DNA from: Marinobacter azerbaijanicus
Lineage (GTDB): Bacteria; Pseudomonadota; Gammaproteobacteria; Pseudomonadales; Oleiphilaceae
Assembly (NCBI RefSeq): GCF_030250645.1
Contig: NZ_JASSVS010000002.1
Coordinates: 434,001-498,000 of the forward strand
Length of the DNA stretch: 64,000 nt
Reading direction: 5' to 3'
The number at the start of each line of letters is the position of its first letter. Position 1 is the first letter of the stretch. Both the position numbers and the translations under genes were made by a program. This document shows, piece by piece, positions 27,409-35,840 of the stretch. The notes under the pieces are model-generated. The model did no database searches. It saw nothing but the letters and a program-made list of their open reading frames with translations, and was not told the DNA's origin.

Positions 27409-27583
27409 GGTTTTCTGGCGACCTGTTAGCGAAACGGGATTCTACTGTCACGTACTGCTTAAGTCTAATGATTCAGGGCGGGAAAGATGTGATTTTGTAC
27501 ACATTTGCGCCACCTTTTTGTCGTCAAGTCGCCATGTTTTTGTCAAAAAACCATCGACTTTTGTTGCAGCCTGTAAACAGAGA

Positions 27584-27619
27584 GCGCTATTCCGCACCTT
27601 CAGGGGCGGCAGAATAGCG
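27584..27619. repeat. Inverted repeat between aldo/keto reductase and small exported gene
   Basis: CGCTATTC (27585-27592) pairs with GAATAGCG (27612-27619) across a 19-base loop that contains further CGC/GCG pairing. No adjacent T-tract on the minus strand, so an RNA processing site or attenuator is as likely as a terminator for the gene ending at 27663. Confidence 0.45.
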
Positions 27620-27662
27620 TTTACCGTGACCAGTCCATTAAAAAATCGTAACCGAGGCGTAC

Positions 27663-28700
27663 TTACGGGCAGGGATAGGTGTACTCCCTGTTTAGGTCTT
27701 CAATCGCCTCCAGTACATCGTCACCCAGGACGACAGATGCGGACCCCAGGTTTTCTCGCAACTGCTCCAACGTCGTGGCACCAATAATATTGCTGGTAAC
27801 AAAATCACGGCTGGTGACATACGCCAGCGCCATCTGCACGGGGGAAAGACCGTGGCTGGCGGCGAGATCGACATAGGCTCGTGTCGCTTCGGCACCACGA
27901 CCGCCGGTATAACGTGTGAACCGCTCAAACAGGGTCAGCCTTGCACCCTCGGGGCGATTACCATCCAGGTACTTGCCGGAAAGCATGCCAAACGCCAGCG
28001 GGGAGTAAGCCAGCAGGCCGACCTGCTCGCGACAGGCGATCTCAGCCATTCCCACTTCGAAGGTGCGGTTAAGCAGATTGTATGGATTCTGCACACTGGC
28101 AATGCGGGGCCAATCGTGCTCCCTGGAAAGACGCAGATATTCATTGGTTCCCCAGGGTGTCTCATTGGAAAGGCCGATATGACGAATCTTGCCCTCTTTC
28201 ACCAGTTCGGCCAGAGCCCCCAGAGTTTCTTCAATAGGCGTGGCCTGCTCATCTTCCTTGTGCCTGTAACCGAGTTTGCCAAAAAAATTGGCATTCCGGT
28301 CCGGCCAGTGAACCTGGTACAGGTCGATATAATCTGTCTGAAGCCGGCGCAGGCTGTCTTCACAGGCCTGTCGAATATGATCCCGGGTCAGGCGTGGCCC
28401 GTTACGAAGATAGCTCAGGCCATTACCCGGTCCGGCCACTTTGGAAGCAATGACCAGATCATCCCTTCCACCACGCCTCGCCAGCCAGTTGCCGAGATAG
28501 GTTTCAGTAAGACCCTGCGTCTCAGGGCGCGGGGGGACGGGGTACATTTCTGCCGCATCAATGAAATTAACACCCTCGGCGATCGCAAGGTCCAGTTGCT
28601 CAAAGGCCTGCTGCTCGGTGTTCTGCTCGCCCCAGGTCATGGTGCCGAGGCATATCTCGCTGACATCAATATCCGTCCTGCCCAGCTTGCGGGTTTTCAT
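27663..28700 (-). CDS. Aldo/keto reductase, Tas-like
   Basis: The 345-residue NADP(H)-dependent oxidoreductase has the full catalytic tetrad D48, Y53 (IDAAEMYPVP), K87 (VIASKV) and H131 (DLYQVHWPD) and the nucleotide-binding GATTLEQLRENLGSA segment near the C-terminus. Overall it resembles E. coli Tas, including the PRPETQG loop. Physiological substrate unknown. It is a single gene divergent from the GT4 glycosyltransferase, with a 138-base shared upstream region containing the Pho-like repeats. Confidence 0.9.
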   Translation of the reverse strand: MKTRKLGRTDIDVSEICLGTMTWGEQNTEQQAFEQLDLAIAEGVNFIDAAEMYPVPPRPETQGLTETYLGNWLARRGGRDDLVIASKVAGPGNGLSYLRNGPRLTRDHIRQACEDSLRRLQTDYIDLYQVHWPDRNANFFGKLGYRHKEDEQATPIEETLGALAELVKEGKIRHIGLSNETPWGTNEYLRLSREHDWPRIASVQNPYNLLNRTFEVGMAEIACREQVGLLAYSPLAFGMLSGKYLDGNRPEGARLTLFERFTRYTGGRGAEATRAYVDLAASHGLSPVQMALAYVTSRDFVTSNIIGATTLEQLRENLGSASVVLGDDVLEAIEDLNREYTYPCP

Positions 28701-28760
28701 ACGTCCTCCCGATTGTGTGGTTAAAAAGGCAATGAGCCAGTTGGTGAAAGGGTAAAGGGA

Positions 28761-28805
28761 ATGTCACAGAACTGTCCCGCGACTGTCATGCCGGATTTCC
28801 ATAGT
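28761..28805 (+). promoter_or_regulatory. Triple Pho-box-like direct repeat and -10 upstream of the GT4 gene
   Basis: Three 7-base units in tandem, ATGTCAC (28761), CTGTCCC (28772) and CTGTCAT (28783), are spaced exactly 11 bases apart, the geometry of PhoB boxes. CATAGT at 28800-28805 lies 10 bases after the last unit, the usual place of the -10 in Pho promoters lacking a -35. The expected transcript start is near 28812. This places the array in the promoter, not in coding sequence, although an open frame extends through it. Confidence 0.68.
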
Positions 28806-28838
28806 AGGGGTATGAAAGAAAACAGCACAGGAAACACC

Positions 28839-30059
28839 GTGACCGGAATCACCCAGGCTTCAGGGCGCAGACATCACATTACCATTGTTTCTGAGACCTT
28901 TCCTCCGGAAATCAATGGCGTGGCCAACACCCTCAGGTATCTGTGCCTGGGGTTAATGCGGCGTGGGCACACTGTAACGGTGATACGGCCTCGTCAGAGC
29001 CATGAGTCAAGGGGCGAGTATTTCGAGGCGGGCGAGTGCCTGTTTTCACGGGAGCATGTTATTGCCGGACTGCCGCTTCCCGGTTATGGCGAATTGCGAT
29101 TCGGAGTTCCCCGCCCCGGTTATCTGGCCTCACTCTGGAGGCAAAGGCGCCCGGATGCGATCTATGTGGCCACCCAGGGTCCTCTTGGCATTGCGGCCGT
29201 TTCGGCGGCCCGAGGCGCCGGAATACCAGTCAGCTCGGGCTTTCACACCAACTTCCATGCCTATAGCCAATACTACGGGGTCGGTTTCCTGGAAAAATTG
29301 CTATGCCGCTACGGCCGCTGGTTCCACAATCGCACTGCCACCACCCTGGTGCCCACTCGCAAGATAGCCCAAACCGCTGCCGACATGGGCATTCACCCCA
29401 CGTCTGTATGGAGCCGTGGGGTTGACTGCAGCCGATTCTCAGCCCAGAAGAGGGACATGGCGCTACGGCAACAGTGGGGCCTGCAACGCAATGACCGGGC
29501 TGTTCTCTACGTCGGCAGACTGGCCCCGGAAAAAAATCTTCAGATGGCAGTGTCCTGCTTTGAGCGTATTCGTGCACTGCATCCCTGCGCAAAATTCATC
29601 CTGGTTGGCGATGGCCCGATGCGCAAGCGGCTTGCCGCGCGCCATCCGGACTATATTTTTGCTGGAACCCGCCGCGGTGAGGATCTGGCGAGGCACTACG
29701 CTTCCGGCGACATCTTCCTGTTTCCCAGCAAGACCGACACGTTTGGCAATGTGGTCACCGAAGCCATGGCCAGTGGCCTGGCTGTGGTCGCCTTTGATGA
29801 TGCGGCCGCCAGCGAACATATTCGCCATGAAGACAACGGTATGAAAGCGCACCTGTCTGATGATGAAGGCTTCGTGGACCATGCCCTGCGCCTCGTCGAC
29901 CAGCCAACTCTGATGAGCAGGATCAGGGCCCAGGCACGCCTGGACGCACTGGAGCTGGACTGGGCGGCTCAGATTGAGCAATTCGAGCACCTGATACTGA
30001 ACCACCCACAGAGGAACAGCTACAATGCCCTCACCAAGCAAGGCATCTCGATTCTTTAA
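28839..30059 (+). CDS. GT4-family glycosyltransferase, probably acting on a membrane lipid
   Basis: The frame is open from 28761, but that part overlaps the Pho-like array; I choose GTG at 28839 (AGGA 6 bases upstream), giving 406 residues. ATG at 28812 is the alternative. The N-terminal domain begins HHITIVSETFPPEINGVANT, the GT4 donor-side loop; the C-terminal domain has LYVGRLAPEKNLQMAVSCFE, LVGDGPMRKRL and the E-x7-E region TDTFGNVVTEAMASG. This is the mannosyl-/glucosyl-/sulfoquinovosyl-diacylglycerol type of GT4 enzyme. It overlaps a PAP2 phosphatase gene by 35 bases. The sugar donor and the acceptor cannot be read from sequence; a diacylglycerol acceptor is inferred from the neighbour and the promoter. 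Confidence 0.82.
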   Translation: MTGITQASGRRHHITIVSETFPPEINGVANTLRYLCLGLMRRGHTVTVIRPRQSHESRGEYFEAGECLFSREHVIAGLPLPGYGELRFGVPRPGYLASLWRQRRPDAIYVATQGPLGIAAVSAARGAGIPVSSGFHTNFHAYSQYYGVGFLEKLLCRYGRWFHNRTATTLVPTRKIAQTAADMGIHPTSVWSRGVDCSRFSAQKRDMALRQQWGLQRNDRAVLYVGRLAPEKNLQMAVSCFERIRALHPCAKFILVGDGPMRKRLAARHPDYIFAGTRRGEDLARHYASGDIFLFPSKTDTFGNVVTEAMASGLAVVAFDDAAASEHIRHEDNGMKAHLSDDEGFVDHALRLVDQPTLMSRIRAQARLDALELDWAAQIEQFEHLILNHPQRNSYNALTKQGISIL

Positions 30060-30600
30060 CGTGGTGGATCAGAGGGAGTTCGCCCTCTGCCAGTCCATCA
30101 ACCGGACCCTCAGGTTCCGACCAGTGGAGGGCTATTTCCGGGTGGTCAGCCGGCTTGGAGATGGCTGGCTATGGTACCTGGTGATTCTGGCGATGCCGCT
30201 GCTGAGACCGCAGAACGGGCTGTCCATCGCGCTTCTGATGGTGGCCACTGGCTTGACCTGCACCATTACCTACAAGCTGTTAAAGCGCTGGCTGATTCGC
30301 GAGCGCCCGTTCATTTCGTTTCCATCCATCAGCTGCGGAACCCCACCCCTTGACCGGTACAGCTTCCCTTCAGGCCACACATTGCACGCGGTCTGCTTCA
30401 ATACTGTTCTCGCTATGACCGCGACGGAGCTGGCCTGGTTGCTACTCCCATTTACGCTGAGCGTTGCGGCCTCAAGAGTGGTGCTGGGATTGCACTACCC
30501 CAGTGACGTCGCCGCCGGGTCGCTGATTGGTGGTTGCCTGGGGCTTCTGTCGGTAAGCTGTTTTTACGATGTGTTCAGTCAAATAGCCGCAACTGCATAA
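30025..30600 (+). CDS. PAP2-family membrane lipid phosphatase
   Basis: A 191-residue membrane protein with all three PAP2 motifs: K87-x6-R94-P95 (KRWLIRERP), PSGH at 115-118, and S150-R-x3-G-x-H157-x3-D161. Hydrophobic segments lie at about 48-60, 66-84, 120-143 and 160-182. Family members remove phosphate from phosphatidic acid, phosphatidylglycerol phosphate or undecaprenyl pyrophosphate. Because it overlaps the GT4 gene by 35 bases, I infer that it makes diacylglycerol for that enzyme. Its last 26 bases overlap the end of convergent dinB. Confidence 0.88.
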   Translation: MPSPSKASRFFNVVDQREFALCQSINRTLRFRPVEGYFRVVSRLGDGWLWYLVILAMPLLRPQNGLSIALLMVATGLTCTITYKLLKRWLIRERPFISFPSISCGTPPLDRYSFPSGHTLHAVCFNTVLAMTATELAWLLLPFTLSVAASRVVLGLHYPSDVAAGSLIGGCLGLLSVSCFYDVFSQIAATA

Positions 30601-31639
30601 CGGGCGACTCATCACTGCGGAACCTTACTCCCAGCCCCAACAGGCGCACAGGTCGCTGCGCATCAGTGACCAGTTCATCCAGTAGCGGCTGATAGTCCTC
30701 CATTGCAGGCTCCCGGATCTGGTCGCGAACCCGCTCCAGGGTATGGGTAGAGAAGTCGCTGTAGCGGATCTTGATAAACAGCTTGTGAATGGGTTTACGG
30801 GCGGCCTTGCGGCTCAACCTCAGGTTGAGGTCAGCCACCAGCGATGCCATCACCGACTCGCAGGCACGCTTGTCCGGCAGATCCTGGGAAAAGGTACGCT
30901 CCACGCTGACGGATTTGGCAATTCGGGACACCACCACATCACGGTCATCCCGGCCATAGGCCATTTCCCGCAACCGATAGCCCTGTTTGCCAAACTTTTC
31001 CAGGAGCACATCCGCAGGAATGTTCTGGAGATCGCCACAGGTCGCAACGCCCAACCCATGCAGTTTACCGGCTGTTACCTGCCCCACCCCGAACAGCTTT
31101 TCAACCTTGAGATCCTGCACAAAGCCATCCACATCCTCCGGGCGAATCACAAACAGGCCATCGGGCTTTTTCCAGTCACTGGCAATTTTTGCCAGGAATT
31201 TGTTGGGAGCCACACCCGCAGAAATGGTAATCCCCACTTCCTCTTTTACACGCTGCCTCAGATACCGGGCCATGAGTGTGGCGCTGCCTTTGTGGTCGGT
31301 TACATCGCTGACATCCAGGAAGGCCTCGTCCAGGGACAGCGGCTCCACCAGGTCGGTCAACTCCCGCAATATCGCCATCACCTGTTTCGAAACCGCCCGG
31401 TAGCGGGCCATATCGGGCGGCACCGTGACCAGCCCCGGGCAAAGGCGCCGGGCTTCACCGCCAGGCATGGCAGAGCGCACCCCGAAGGCCCTCGCTTTAT
31501 AGTTGCAGGTGGTCACCACGCCCCGACCACCCTCACCGCCCACTGCCAGCGGAACCTCTCGCAATGAGGGATCGTCCCGCATTTCCACGGCGGCGTAGAA
31601 GCAGTCGCAATCTACATGGATAATCTTGCGCTGGGCCAT
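30575..31639 (-). CDS. dinB: DNA polymerase IV
   Basis: A 354-residue Y-family translesion polymerase. Metal-binding residues are D10 in [14 protein letters not shown] and D104-E105 in [11 protein letters not shown]; the steric gate region CFYAAVEM, the helix-hairpin-helix region ([17 protein letters not shown]) and the little-finger domain are complete, and the C-terminus QLRLFD is a beta-clamp binding motif. It is likely SOS-induced: a perfect LexA-type palindrome lies 24 bases upstream of the ATG. Confidence 0.96.
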   Translation of the reverse strand: MAQRKIIHVDCDCFYAAVEMRDDPSLREVPLAVGGEGGRGVVTTCNYKARAFGVRSAMPGGEARRLCPGLVTVPPDMARYRAVSKQVMAILRELTDLVEPLSLDEAFLDVSDVTDHKGSATLMARYLRQRVKEEVGITISAGVAPNKFLAKIASDWKKPDGLFVIRPEDVDGFVQDLKVEKLFGVGQVTAGKLHGLGVATCGDLQNIPADVLLEKFGKQGYRLREMAYGRDDRDVVVSRIAKSVSVERTFSQDLPDKRACESVMASLVADLNLRLSRKAARKPIHKLFIKIRYSDFSTHTLERVRDQIREPAMEDYQPLLDELVTDAQRPVRLLGLGVRFRSDESPVMQLRLFD

Positions 31640-31662
31640 GACTCTTCAATCAGGTAAATTAT

Positions 31663-31678
31663 CTGTACATATGTACAG
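31663..31678. promoter_or_regulatory. LexA (SOS) box between dinB and DUF1244
   Basis: CTGTACATATGTACAG is a perfect 16-bp palindrome matching the gammaproteobacterial CTG-N10-CAG LexA operator. On the minus strand it overlaps the space between ATACAA (-35) and GATAAT (-10), 17 bases apart, of the likely dinB promoter. On the plus strand it lies 75 bases before the DUF1244 start. Confidence 0.88.
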
Positions 31679-31752
31679 CCTTGTATCTTACGGTAACATG
31701 CCGAGAATGTCAGGAACCCTCAACCCCAACTCTACAACCGGTGCAAGTAACC

Positions 31753-32034
31753 ATGACAAATCCTATCCCAGAGCAATCACAGACAGAAATTGAAGCCGCC
31801 GCGTTTCGGAAGCTGGTCAACCATCTGCGTGAACACACCGAAGTGCAGAATATTGATCTGATGAATCTGGCCGGATTCTGTCGCAACTGTCTTTCCAAGT
31901 GGTATCGCGCCGAAGCAGCTGACAGAGGCTTCGAGCTTTCAGACCCGGACGCCCGCGAGATCATCTACGGAATGCCTTACGAGCAGTGGAAAGCCCAGCA
32001 TCAGCAAGGGCCCAAGCAGGATCACAAGGTATGA
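31753..32034 (+). CDS. DUF1244 family protein
   Basis: The ATG at 31753 gives 93 residues; the frame is open to 31681. The DUF1244 core is intact (AFRKLVNHLREHTEVQNIDL, MNLAGFCRNCLSKWYRAEA, DAREIIYGMPYEQWKAQHQ), including the paired cysteines of FCRNC, which could bind a metal. It is a small cytoplasmic protein of unknown function found in proteobacteria. Its stop overlaps the start of the HopJ-family gene (ATGA), so the two are translationally coupled. Confidence 0.88.
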   Translation: MTNPIPEQSQTEIEAAAFRKLVNHLREHTEVQNIDLMNLAGFCRNCLSKWYRAEAADRGFELSDPDAREIIYGMPYEQWKAQHQQGPKQDHKV

Positions 32035-32420
32035 ACCTCAGTGACGCGGTGCGCATACATCTGGCGTCTGTAGACGCCGGCCACGGCGACTTTGACGACA
32101 CTCTGGCCCTGATTGACCGGTTTTTCGAGTATCAGCCTACCGGGTTCCACAACGGTCCGCTGTACAATGGCGCTGGCGAGAATGCCGGCTCCTGCCGGGT
32201 TTTTTCTCTGGCCCAGTACTGCAACCTGAACGAGGCCGACACATTACGCCTGTTTGCAGAACATTACCGGCAGGTGCTGGATGAGCCAGCGGGCGAAAGC
32301 CACGGCAACATCCGCCAGTTTATGGGCACCGGCTGGTCCGGTATCCACTTTGACGGCCCGGCGCTTCGCAAACGCCCGGCTGCCACCCAGGACGACACCA
32401 CGGAAGAGACCCACCCATGA
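32031..32420 (+). CDS. HopJ-family protein
   Basis: Starting at the ATG at 32031, the 129-residue product matches the family annotated as HopJ type III effector (IDRFFEYQPTGFHNGPLYNG, AGENAGSCRVFSLAQYCNLN, LFAEHYRQVLDEPAGESHGN, IRQFMGTGWSGIHFDGPAL). The effector name comes from one plant pathogen; members are widespread in free-living marine bacteria and here there is no secretion signal or secretion system, so a housekeeping role is more likely. It overlaps DUF1244 upstream and minC downstream by ATGA junctions. Confidence 0.85.
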   Translation: MNLSDAVRIHLASVDAGHGDFDDTLALIDRFFEYQPTGFHNGPLYNGAGENAGSCRVFSLAQYCNLNEADTLRLFAEHYRQVLDEPAGESHGNIRQFMGTGWSGIHFDGPALRKRPAATQDDTTEETHP

Positions 32421-33181
32421 GCGAGACTGCCGTATCGGGGGTAAAACAGTGTTTCCAGCTCAAGAGTGCCAGCGTGTCCATGACGGCACTGGAGCTGTAT
32501 TTTTTTGACGATGAAGAATTCGAAAGCACCCTGCGGGACAAGATCAGTCAGGCGCCCGGCTTCTTCAAGGATATTCCACTGATCATCAGCCTCGAGAAAT
32601 ACGAAGGCCTGAGCAGCGAACTGGACTTCTTCAAGATCATCGGTACCTGCCGCCGCCACAATATCCACGTGATTGGTGTACGCGGTGGCAACGACGACCA
32701 GCGCCGGCTTGCCCGGGGCGCTTCCCTGGCGCTGCTTCCCGGCGGCAACCAGCGGGACCGCGAGATAGACACCGGACCGGACACCGAAGCAACCGAAGCC
32801 ACGGAAAACCCGACACCGGCAAAGGTGGAAAACCACAGCGACCCGGTTCCCGCGAAAATCATCAACCAGCCTGTGCGCTCCGGCCAGCAGGTGTACGCCC
32901 CCGACGGTGACCTGATCATCCTCGCGCCAGTGCAGGCAGGCGCCGAGGTATTGGCCGCTGGTAATGTCCACGTTTACGGACCACTGCGCGGGAGGGCCCT
33001 CGCAGGCATTCACGGAGCGGAGCACGCGCGGGTATTCTGCCAATCGCTTGAAGCAGAGCTTGTGTCCATCGCCGGACACTATAAAATCTCCGAAGATCTT
33101 CAGGACAACGGCTGGAAAACCGCCGTACAGATCCAGCTCAGGGATGACCTGCTGGTGGTGACGCCACTGGAGAAGGCCTGA
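32417..33181 (+). CDS. minC: Septum site-determining protein MinC
   Basis: The 254-residue FtsZ-assembly inhibitor has the N-terminal MinC domain (about 8-108), an acidic Glu/Pro/Thr linker (about 118-145) and the C-terminal beta-helix domain (RSGQQVYAPDGDLIILAPVQ, AEVLAAGNVHVYGPLRGRAL, ARVFCQSLEAELVSIAGHYK) that binds MinD. The start overlaps the hopJ stop (ATGA). A 64-base gap with a short hairpin separates it from minD. Together with MinDE it restricts the Z-ring to midcell. Confidence 0.95.
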   Translation: MSETAVSGVKQCFQLKSASVSMTALELYFFDDEEFESTLRDKISQAPGFFKDIPLIISLEKYEGLSSELDFFKIIGTCRRHNIHVIGVRGGNDDQRRLARGASLALLPGGNQRDREIDTGPDTEATEATENPTPAKVENHSDPVPAKIINQPVRSGQQVYAPDGDLIILAPVQAGAEVLAAGNVHVYGPLRGRALAGIHGAEHARVFCQSLEAELVSIAGHYKISEDLQDNGWKTAVQIQLRDDLLVVTPLEKA

Positions 33182-33245
33182 TCACAACGCAACTGCCCGC
33201 ACAGGCGGGAAAGCGACAAATCCACCGCAAAACAGGAATGCAACC

Positions 33246-34058
33246 TTGGCTAGAATCATTGTCGTTACCTCAGGAAAGGGTGGCGTAGGTAAAACCACAA
33301 CCAGCGCCTCTATCAGCACCGGCCTGGCGAAACGTGGCCACAAGACTGTGGTTATCGATTTCGACGTGGGTCTGCGCAACCTGGATCTCATCATGAACTG
33401 TGAACGCAGGGTGGTGTACGACTTCGTGAACGTGATTCAGGGCGAAGCCTCGCTGAACCAGGCCCTGATCCGGGACAAGCGGGTCGACACTCTCTATATC
33501 CTGCCCGCCTCCCAGACCCGGGAGAAGGAAGCACTGACCAAAGAGGGTGTTGAGAAGGTCATCAACGAGCTGTCCGAACGGTTTGATTACATTGTCTGCG
33601 ATTCGCCCGCCGGCATCGAGCATGGCGCCCTGATGGCGCTCTACTACGCCGACGAGGCCGTCGTGGTCACCAACCCGGAGGTCTCCTCAGTGCGGGATTC
33701 AGACCGCATCCTGGGCATTCTGCAAAGCAAGTCCCGCCGCGCGGAAATGGGCCAGGACCCGGTCAAGGAACACCTGTTACTGACCCGCTACAACCCGGAC
33801 CGGGTGCAGAAAGGTGAAATGCTGTCGGTAGCAGATGTGGAGGAAATCCTCGCCATTCCCCTGCTGGGCGTGATTCCTGAGTCACAGATCGTACTGAACG
33901 CTTCCAACCAGGGGCTTCCCGTGATTCTTGAGGAAGAGAGTGACGCCGGGCAGGCCTATGAAGATGCCGTTGCCCGCCTGCTGGGCGAGGAGCGCGAGCA
34001 TCGCTTCATGTCATCCCAGAAAAAGGGTTTCTTCTCACGGATGTTCAAGGGAGGCTGA
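33246..34058 (+). CDS. minD: Septum site-determining ATPase MinD
   Basis: The 270-residue ParA-family ATPase has the deviant Walker A GKGGVGKT at 10-17 and the C-terminal amphipathic membrane helix (KKGFFSRMFKGG). The start is TTG at 33246, with AGGA about 8 bases upstream; the following residues ARIIVVTSGKGG match the universal MinD start, and no ATG is available. MinD recruits MinC to the membrane and is released by MinE, which starts 4 bases... after its stop on the same strand. Confidence 0.96.
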   Translation: MARIIVVTSGKGGVGKTTTSASISTGLAKRGHKTVVIDFDVGLRNLDLIMNCERRVVYDFVNVIQGEASLNQALIRDKRVDTLYILPASQTREKEALTKEGVEKVINELSERFDYIVCDSPAGIEHGALMALYYADEAVVVTNPEVSSVRDSDRILGILQSKSRRAEMGQDPVKEHLLLTRYNPDRVQKGEMLSVADVEEILAIPLLGVIPESQIVLNASNQGLPVILEEESDAGQAYEDAVARLLGEEREHRFMSSQKKGFFSRMFKGG

Positions 34059-34061
34059 CGG

Positions 34062-34316
34062 ATGAGTTTCTTCGACTATTTCAAGAGCAAGAAGAACAAC
34101 CGGACCGCCAGCGTTGCCAAGGAACGACTCCAGATCATCGTTGCCCACGAACGGGGCCAGCGTGAACAGCCGGATTACCTGCCACAACTTCAGCAGGAGC
34201 TGCTGGAGGTTATCCGCAAGTATGTCCAGATCAGTGACGACATGGTGCAGGTGGAAGTCGACCGTAACGATACCTGTTCGGTGCTGGAGCTAAACGTCAC
34301 GCTGCCCGAGAAGTGA
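34062..34316 (+). CDS. minE: Cell division topological specificity factor MinE
   Basis: The 84-residue protein has the N-terminal MinD-interacting and membrane-targeting segment ([20 protein letters not shown], then [14 protein letters not shown]) and the C-terminal topological domain ([20 protein letters not shown]). It stimulates MinD ATPase and creates pole-to-pole or gradient patterning. It starts 3 bases after minD and ends the min run; a GC-rich inverted repeat lies 25 bases after its stop. Confidence 0.96.
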   Translation: MSFFDYFKSKKNNRTASVAKERLQIIVAHERGQREQPDYLPQLQQELLEVIRKYVQISDDMVQVEVDRNDTCSVLELNVTLPEK

Positions 34317-34340
34317 CTGGCCCTGGCATCCCGTGGTGAA

Positions 34341-34363
34341 TCCCGGCAGCCTGCCTGCCGGGA
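34341..34363 (+). terminator. GC-rich hairpin after minE
   Basis: TCCCGGCAG and CTGCCGGGA form a perfect 9-bp inverted repeat with a 5-base loop. There is no T-tract after it, so if it stops transcription it is not a classic intrinsic terminator. Confidence 0.4.
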
Positions 34364-34517
34364 CTTCGCGGCCGATGCCTTTGCCCCGTCATATCGGGCC
34401 AAAAGTTACCTGACGGAATTCAGTCAGTTACCCAGTTCACAATCCCCTGATTGCAACAGGCCGACTAAACATCAGCCATGATAGACTCGCCCGGACATTT
34501 CCAAGGATGTGTGATCT

Positions 34518-35270
34518 ATGCAAAACCTGAGGGCCCCGGGCATTAGCCATCGGGCTTGCACACTGCTGGCCGTACGGTGGATGGTGATGGTTGCGTCTGT
34601 CATGTTATCGGCAATGGCACTGGCCGAACTGCCGGATGAAGATGCTGAAGGCTGGAGCCTTCGCAAGGAAACCGACAACATTCAGGTGTTCACGATCGAC
34701 CAGCCAGACTCCAGCTTTCAGGCCTTCAAGGCCGAGGCTGTTCTTGATGTTCCTATCGAAAACGTCATGGCGGTTATGGTTAATCCGCAGTCGTGCGTGG
34801 AATGGGTGCATAACTGCTCTGAATCCTACGCGTTCGGCGATGGCGATTTCCATGACCGCTATGCCTACTCTGTCAATAACATGCCGTGGCCGGTGACAGA
34901 CCGGGACTATGTCATCCGCATTCGCACTCGAGGCAACCCGCACGACGGCGAGGTTGTTATGGAGCTCAACGCCATTCCCGACGAGCGCAATAAAGAAAGT
35001 GACTATATCCGTGTCGACAAATCCGACACCCTCTACCGGTTTATCCCGGAGGGCGACCAGACCCGCATGATCTGGGTCCAGCACACGGATCCCAACGGCT
35101 CGATTCCTGGCTGGCTCGTTAACACCCTGTTGGTGGATATACCCGTTCGTTCCATGAAACAGCTGGAGCGTGTGGCGGGCTGGGAGCGCTACCAGAACCA
35201 CGAACTGGTCTACGATCAGGAGGGCAGACTGAAGGATGTGGTCCCCAAAACCCAAACAGGGGATGACTAG
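34518..35270 (+). CDS. START-domain lipid-binding-like exported protein
   Basis: A 250-residue protein with a signal sequence (hydrophobic 22-36, cleavage probably at ALA-EL) and a START/SRPBCC-type domain: EGWSLRKETDNIQVFTIDQP, FKAEAVLDVPIENVMAVMVN, VEWVHNCSESYAFG and the NNMPWPVTDRDYVIRIRTRG block typical of bacterial START proteins. START domains bind lipids or other hydrophobic ligands in a deep pocket; the ligand here is unknown and the protein is expected in the periplasm. It stands alone, 58 bases before the CBS gene. Confidence 0.85.
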   Translation: MQNLRAPGISHRACTLLAVRWMVMVASVMLSAMALAELPDEDAEGWSLRKETDNIQVFTIDQPDSSFQAFKAEAVLDVPIENVMAVMVNPQSCVEWVHNCSESYAFGDGDFHDRYAYSVNNMPWPVTDRDYVIRIRTRGNPHDGEVVMELNAIPDERNKESDYIRVDKSDTLYRFIPEGDQTRMIWVQHTDPNGSIPGWLVNTLLVDIPVRSMKQLERVAGWERYQNHELVYDQEGRLKDVVPKTQTGDD

Positions 35271-35328
35271 CCTGGAAGTTACAGCTAAGCTCTTTTGCAA
35301 AGGACCTGTTAACGGAGCCGAACCGTAA

Positions 35329-35820
35329 ATGACCGTTCTCGCTTACGAGATCATGACCCCGAGTATCAAGGCCGTCCCCCAATCATGGACGATGGATCGT
35401 CTTGCAAGATTTCTCACCGATAACGAGATCACTGGCAGCCCGGTTACCGATGAAACCGGTGAGATAGTCGGCATCGCCACCCTCAAAGACATTACCGAAT
35501 TTCGCTGGAACGCCAGCCGGTCTGAAATTGATACCCGCATGACGCCAGAGGAGGAACAGGAAGCCCGGCGCCTGCGCATGGCCATCTTTGAGGAAATGGG
35601 CAAAGTGCCGGTAGAAGTTCGCGACATCATGACCCCAATCGTTTTATCGGTTGACGAGCAAACGCCGGTGCGCGACATTGCCAATATCATGATGCGTGAA
35701 CATCTTCACCGGATTTTCATTACCAAAGATGAAAAGATCACCGGAATTGTGACCACGTATGACATGCTCAAACTGATCTCCGACCAGGAGCTCACCAACC
35801 GCTGTGCCGGGAACGGCTGA
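35329..35820 (+). CDS. Tandem CBS-domain protein
   Basis: A 163-residue cytoplasmic protein made of two CBS motifs (MTPSIKAVPQSWTMDRLARF with SPVTDETGEIVGIATLKDI, and IMTPIVLSVDEQTPVRDIAN with KDEKITGIVTTYDMLKLISD), joined by a charged helical insert of about 40 residues (SEIDTRMTPEEEQEARRLRM). CBS pairs bind adenine nucleotides and act as energy or nucleotide sensors; this stand-alone form lacks an effector domain, so it must act on a partner. The PhoH-like gene begins 20 bases downstream and may share its transcript. Confidence 0.88.
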   Translation: MTVLAYEIMTPSIKAVPQSWTMDRLARFLTDNEITGSPVTDETGEIVGIATLKDITEFRWNASRSEIDTRMTPEEEQEARRLRMAIFEEMGKVPVEVRDIMTPIVLSVDEQTPVRDIANIMMREHLHRIFITKDEKITGIVTTYDMLKLISDQELTNRCAGNG

Positions 35821-35840
35821 ACAGAGAGGTATCACACCCT

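Noticed and set aside
27338..27787. 149-codon plus-strand frame across the gap before the aldo/keto reductase
   Set aside because: Composition is atypical, it overlaps two minus-strand genes and has no ribosome binding site.
32031..32420. HopJ as a type III secreted effector
   Set aside because: No type III system, chaperone or promoter element nearby, and it is embedded in a division gene run.
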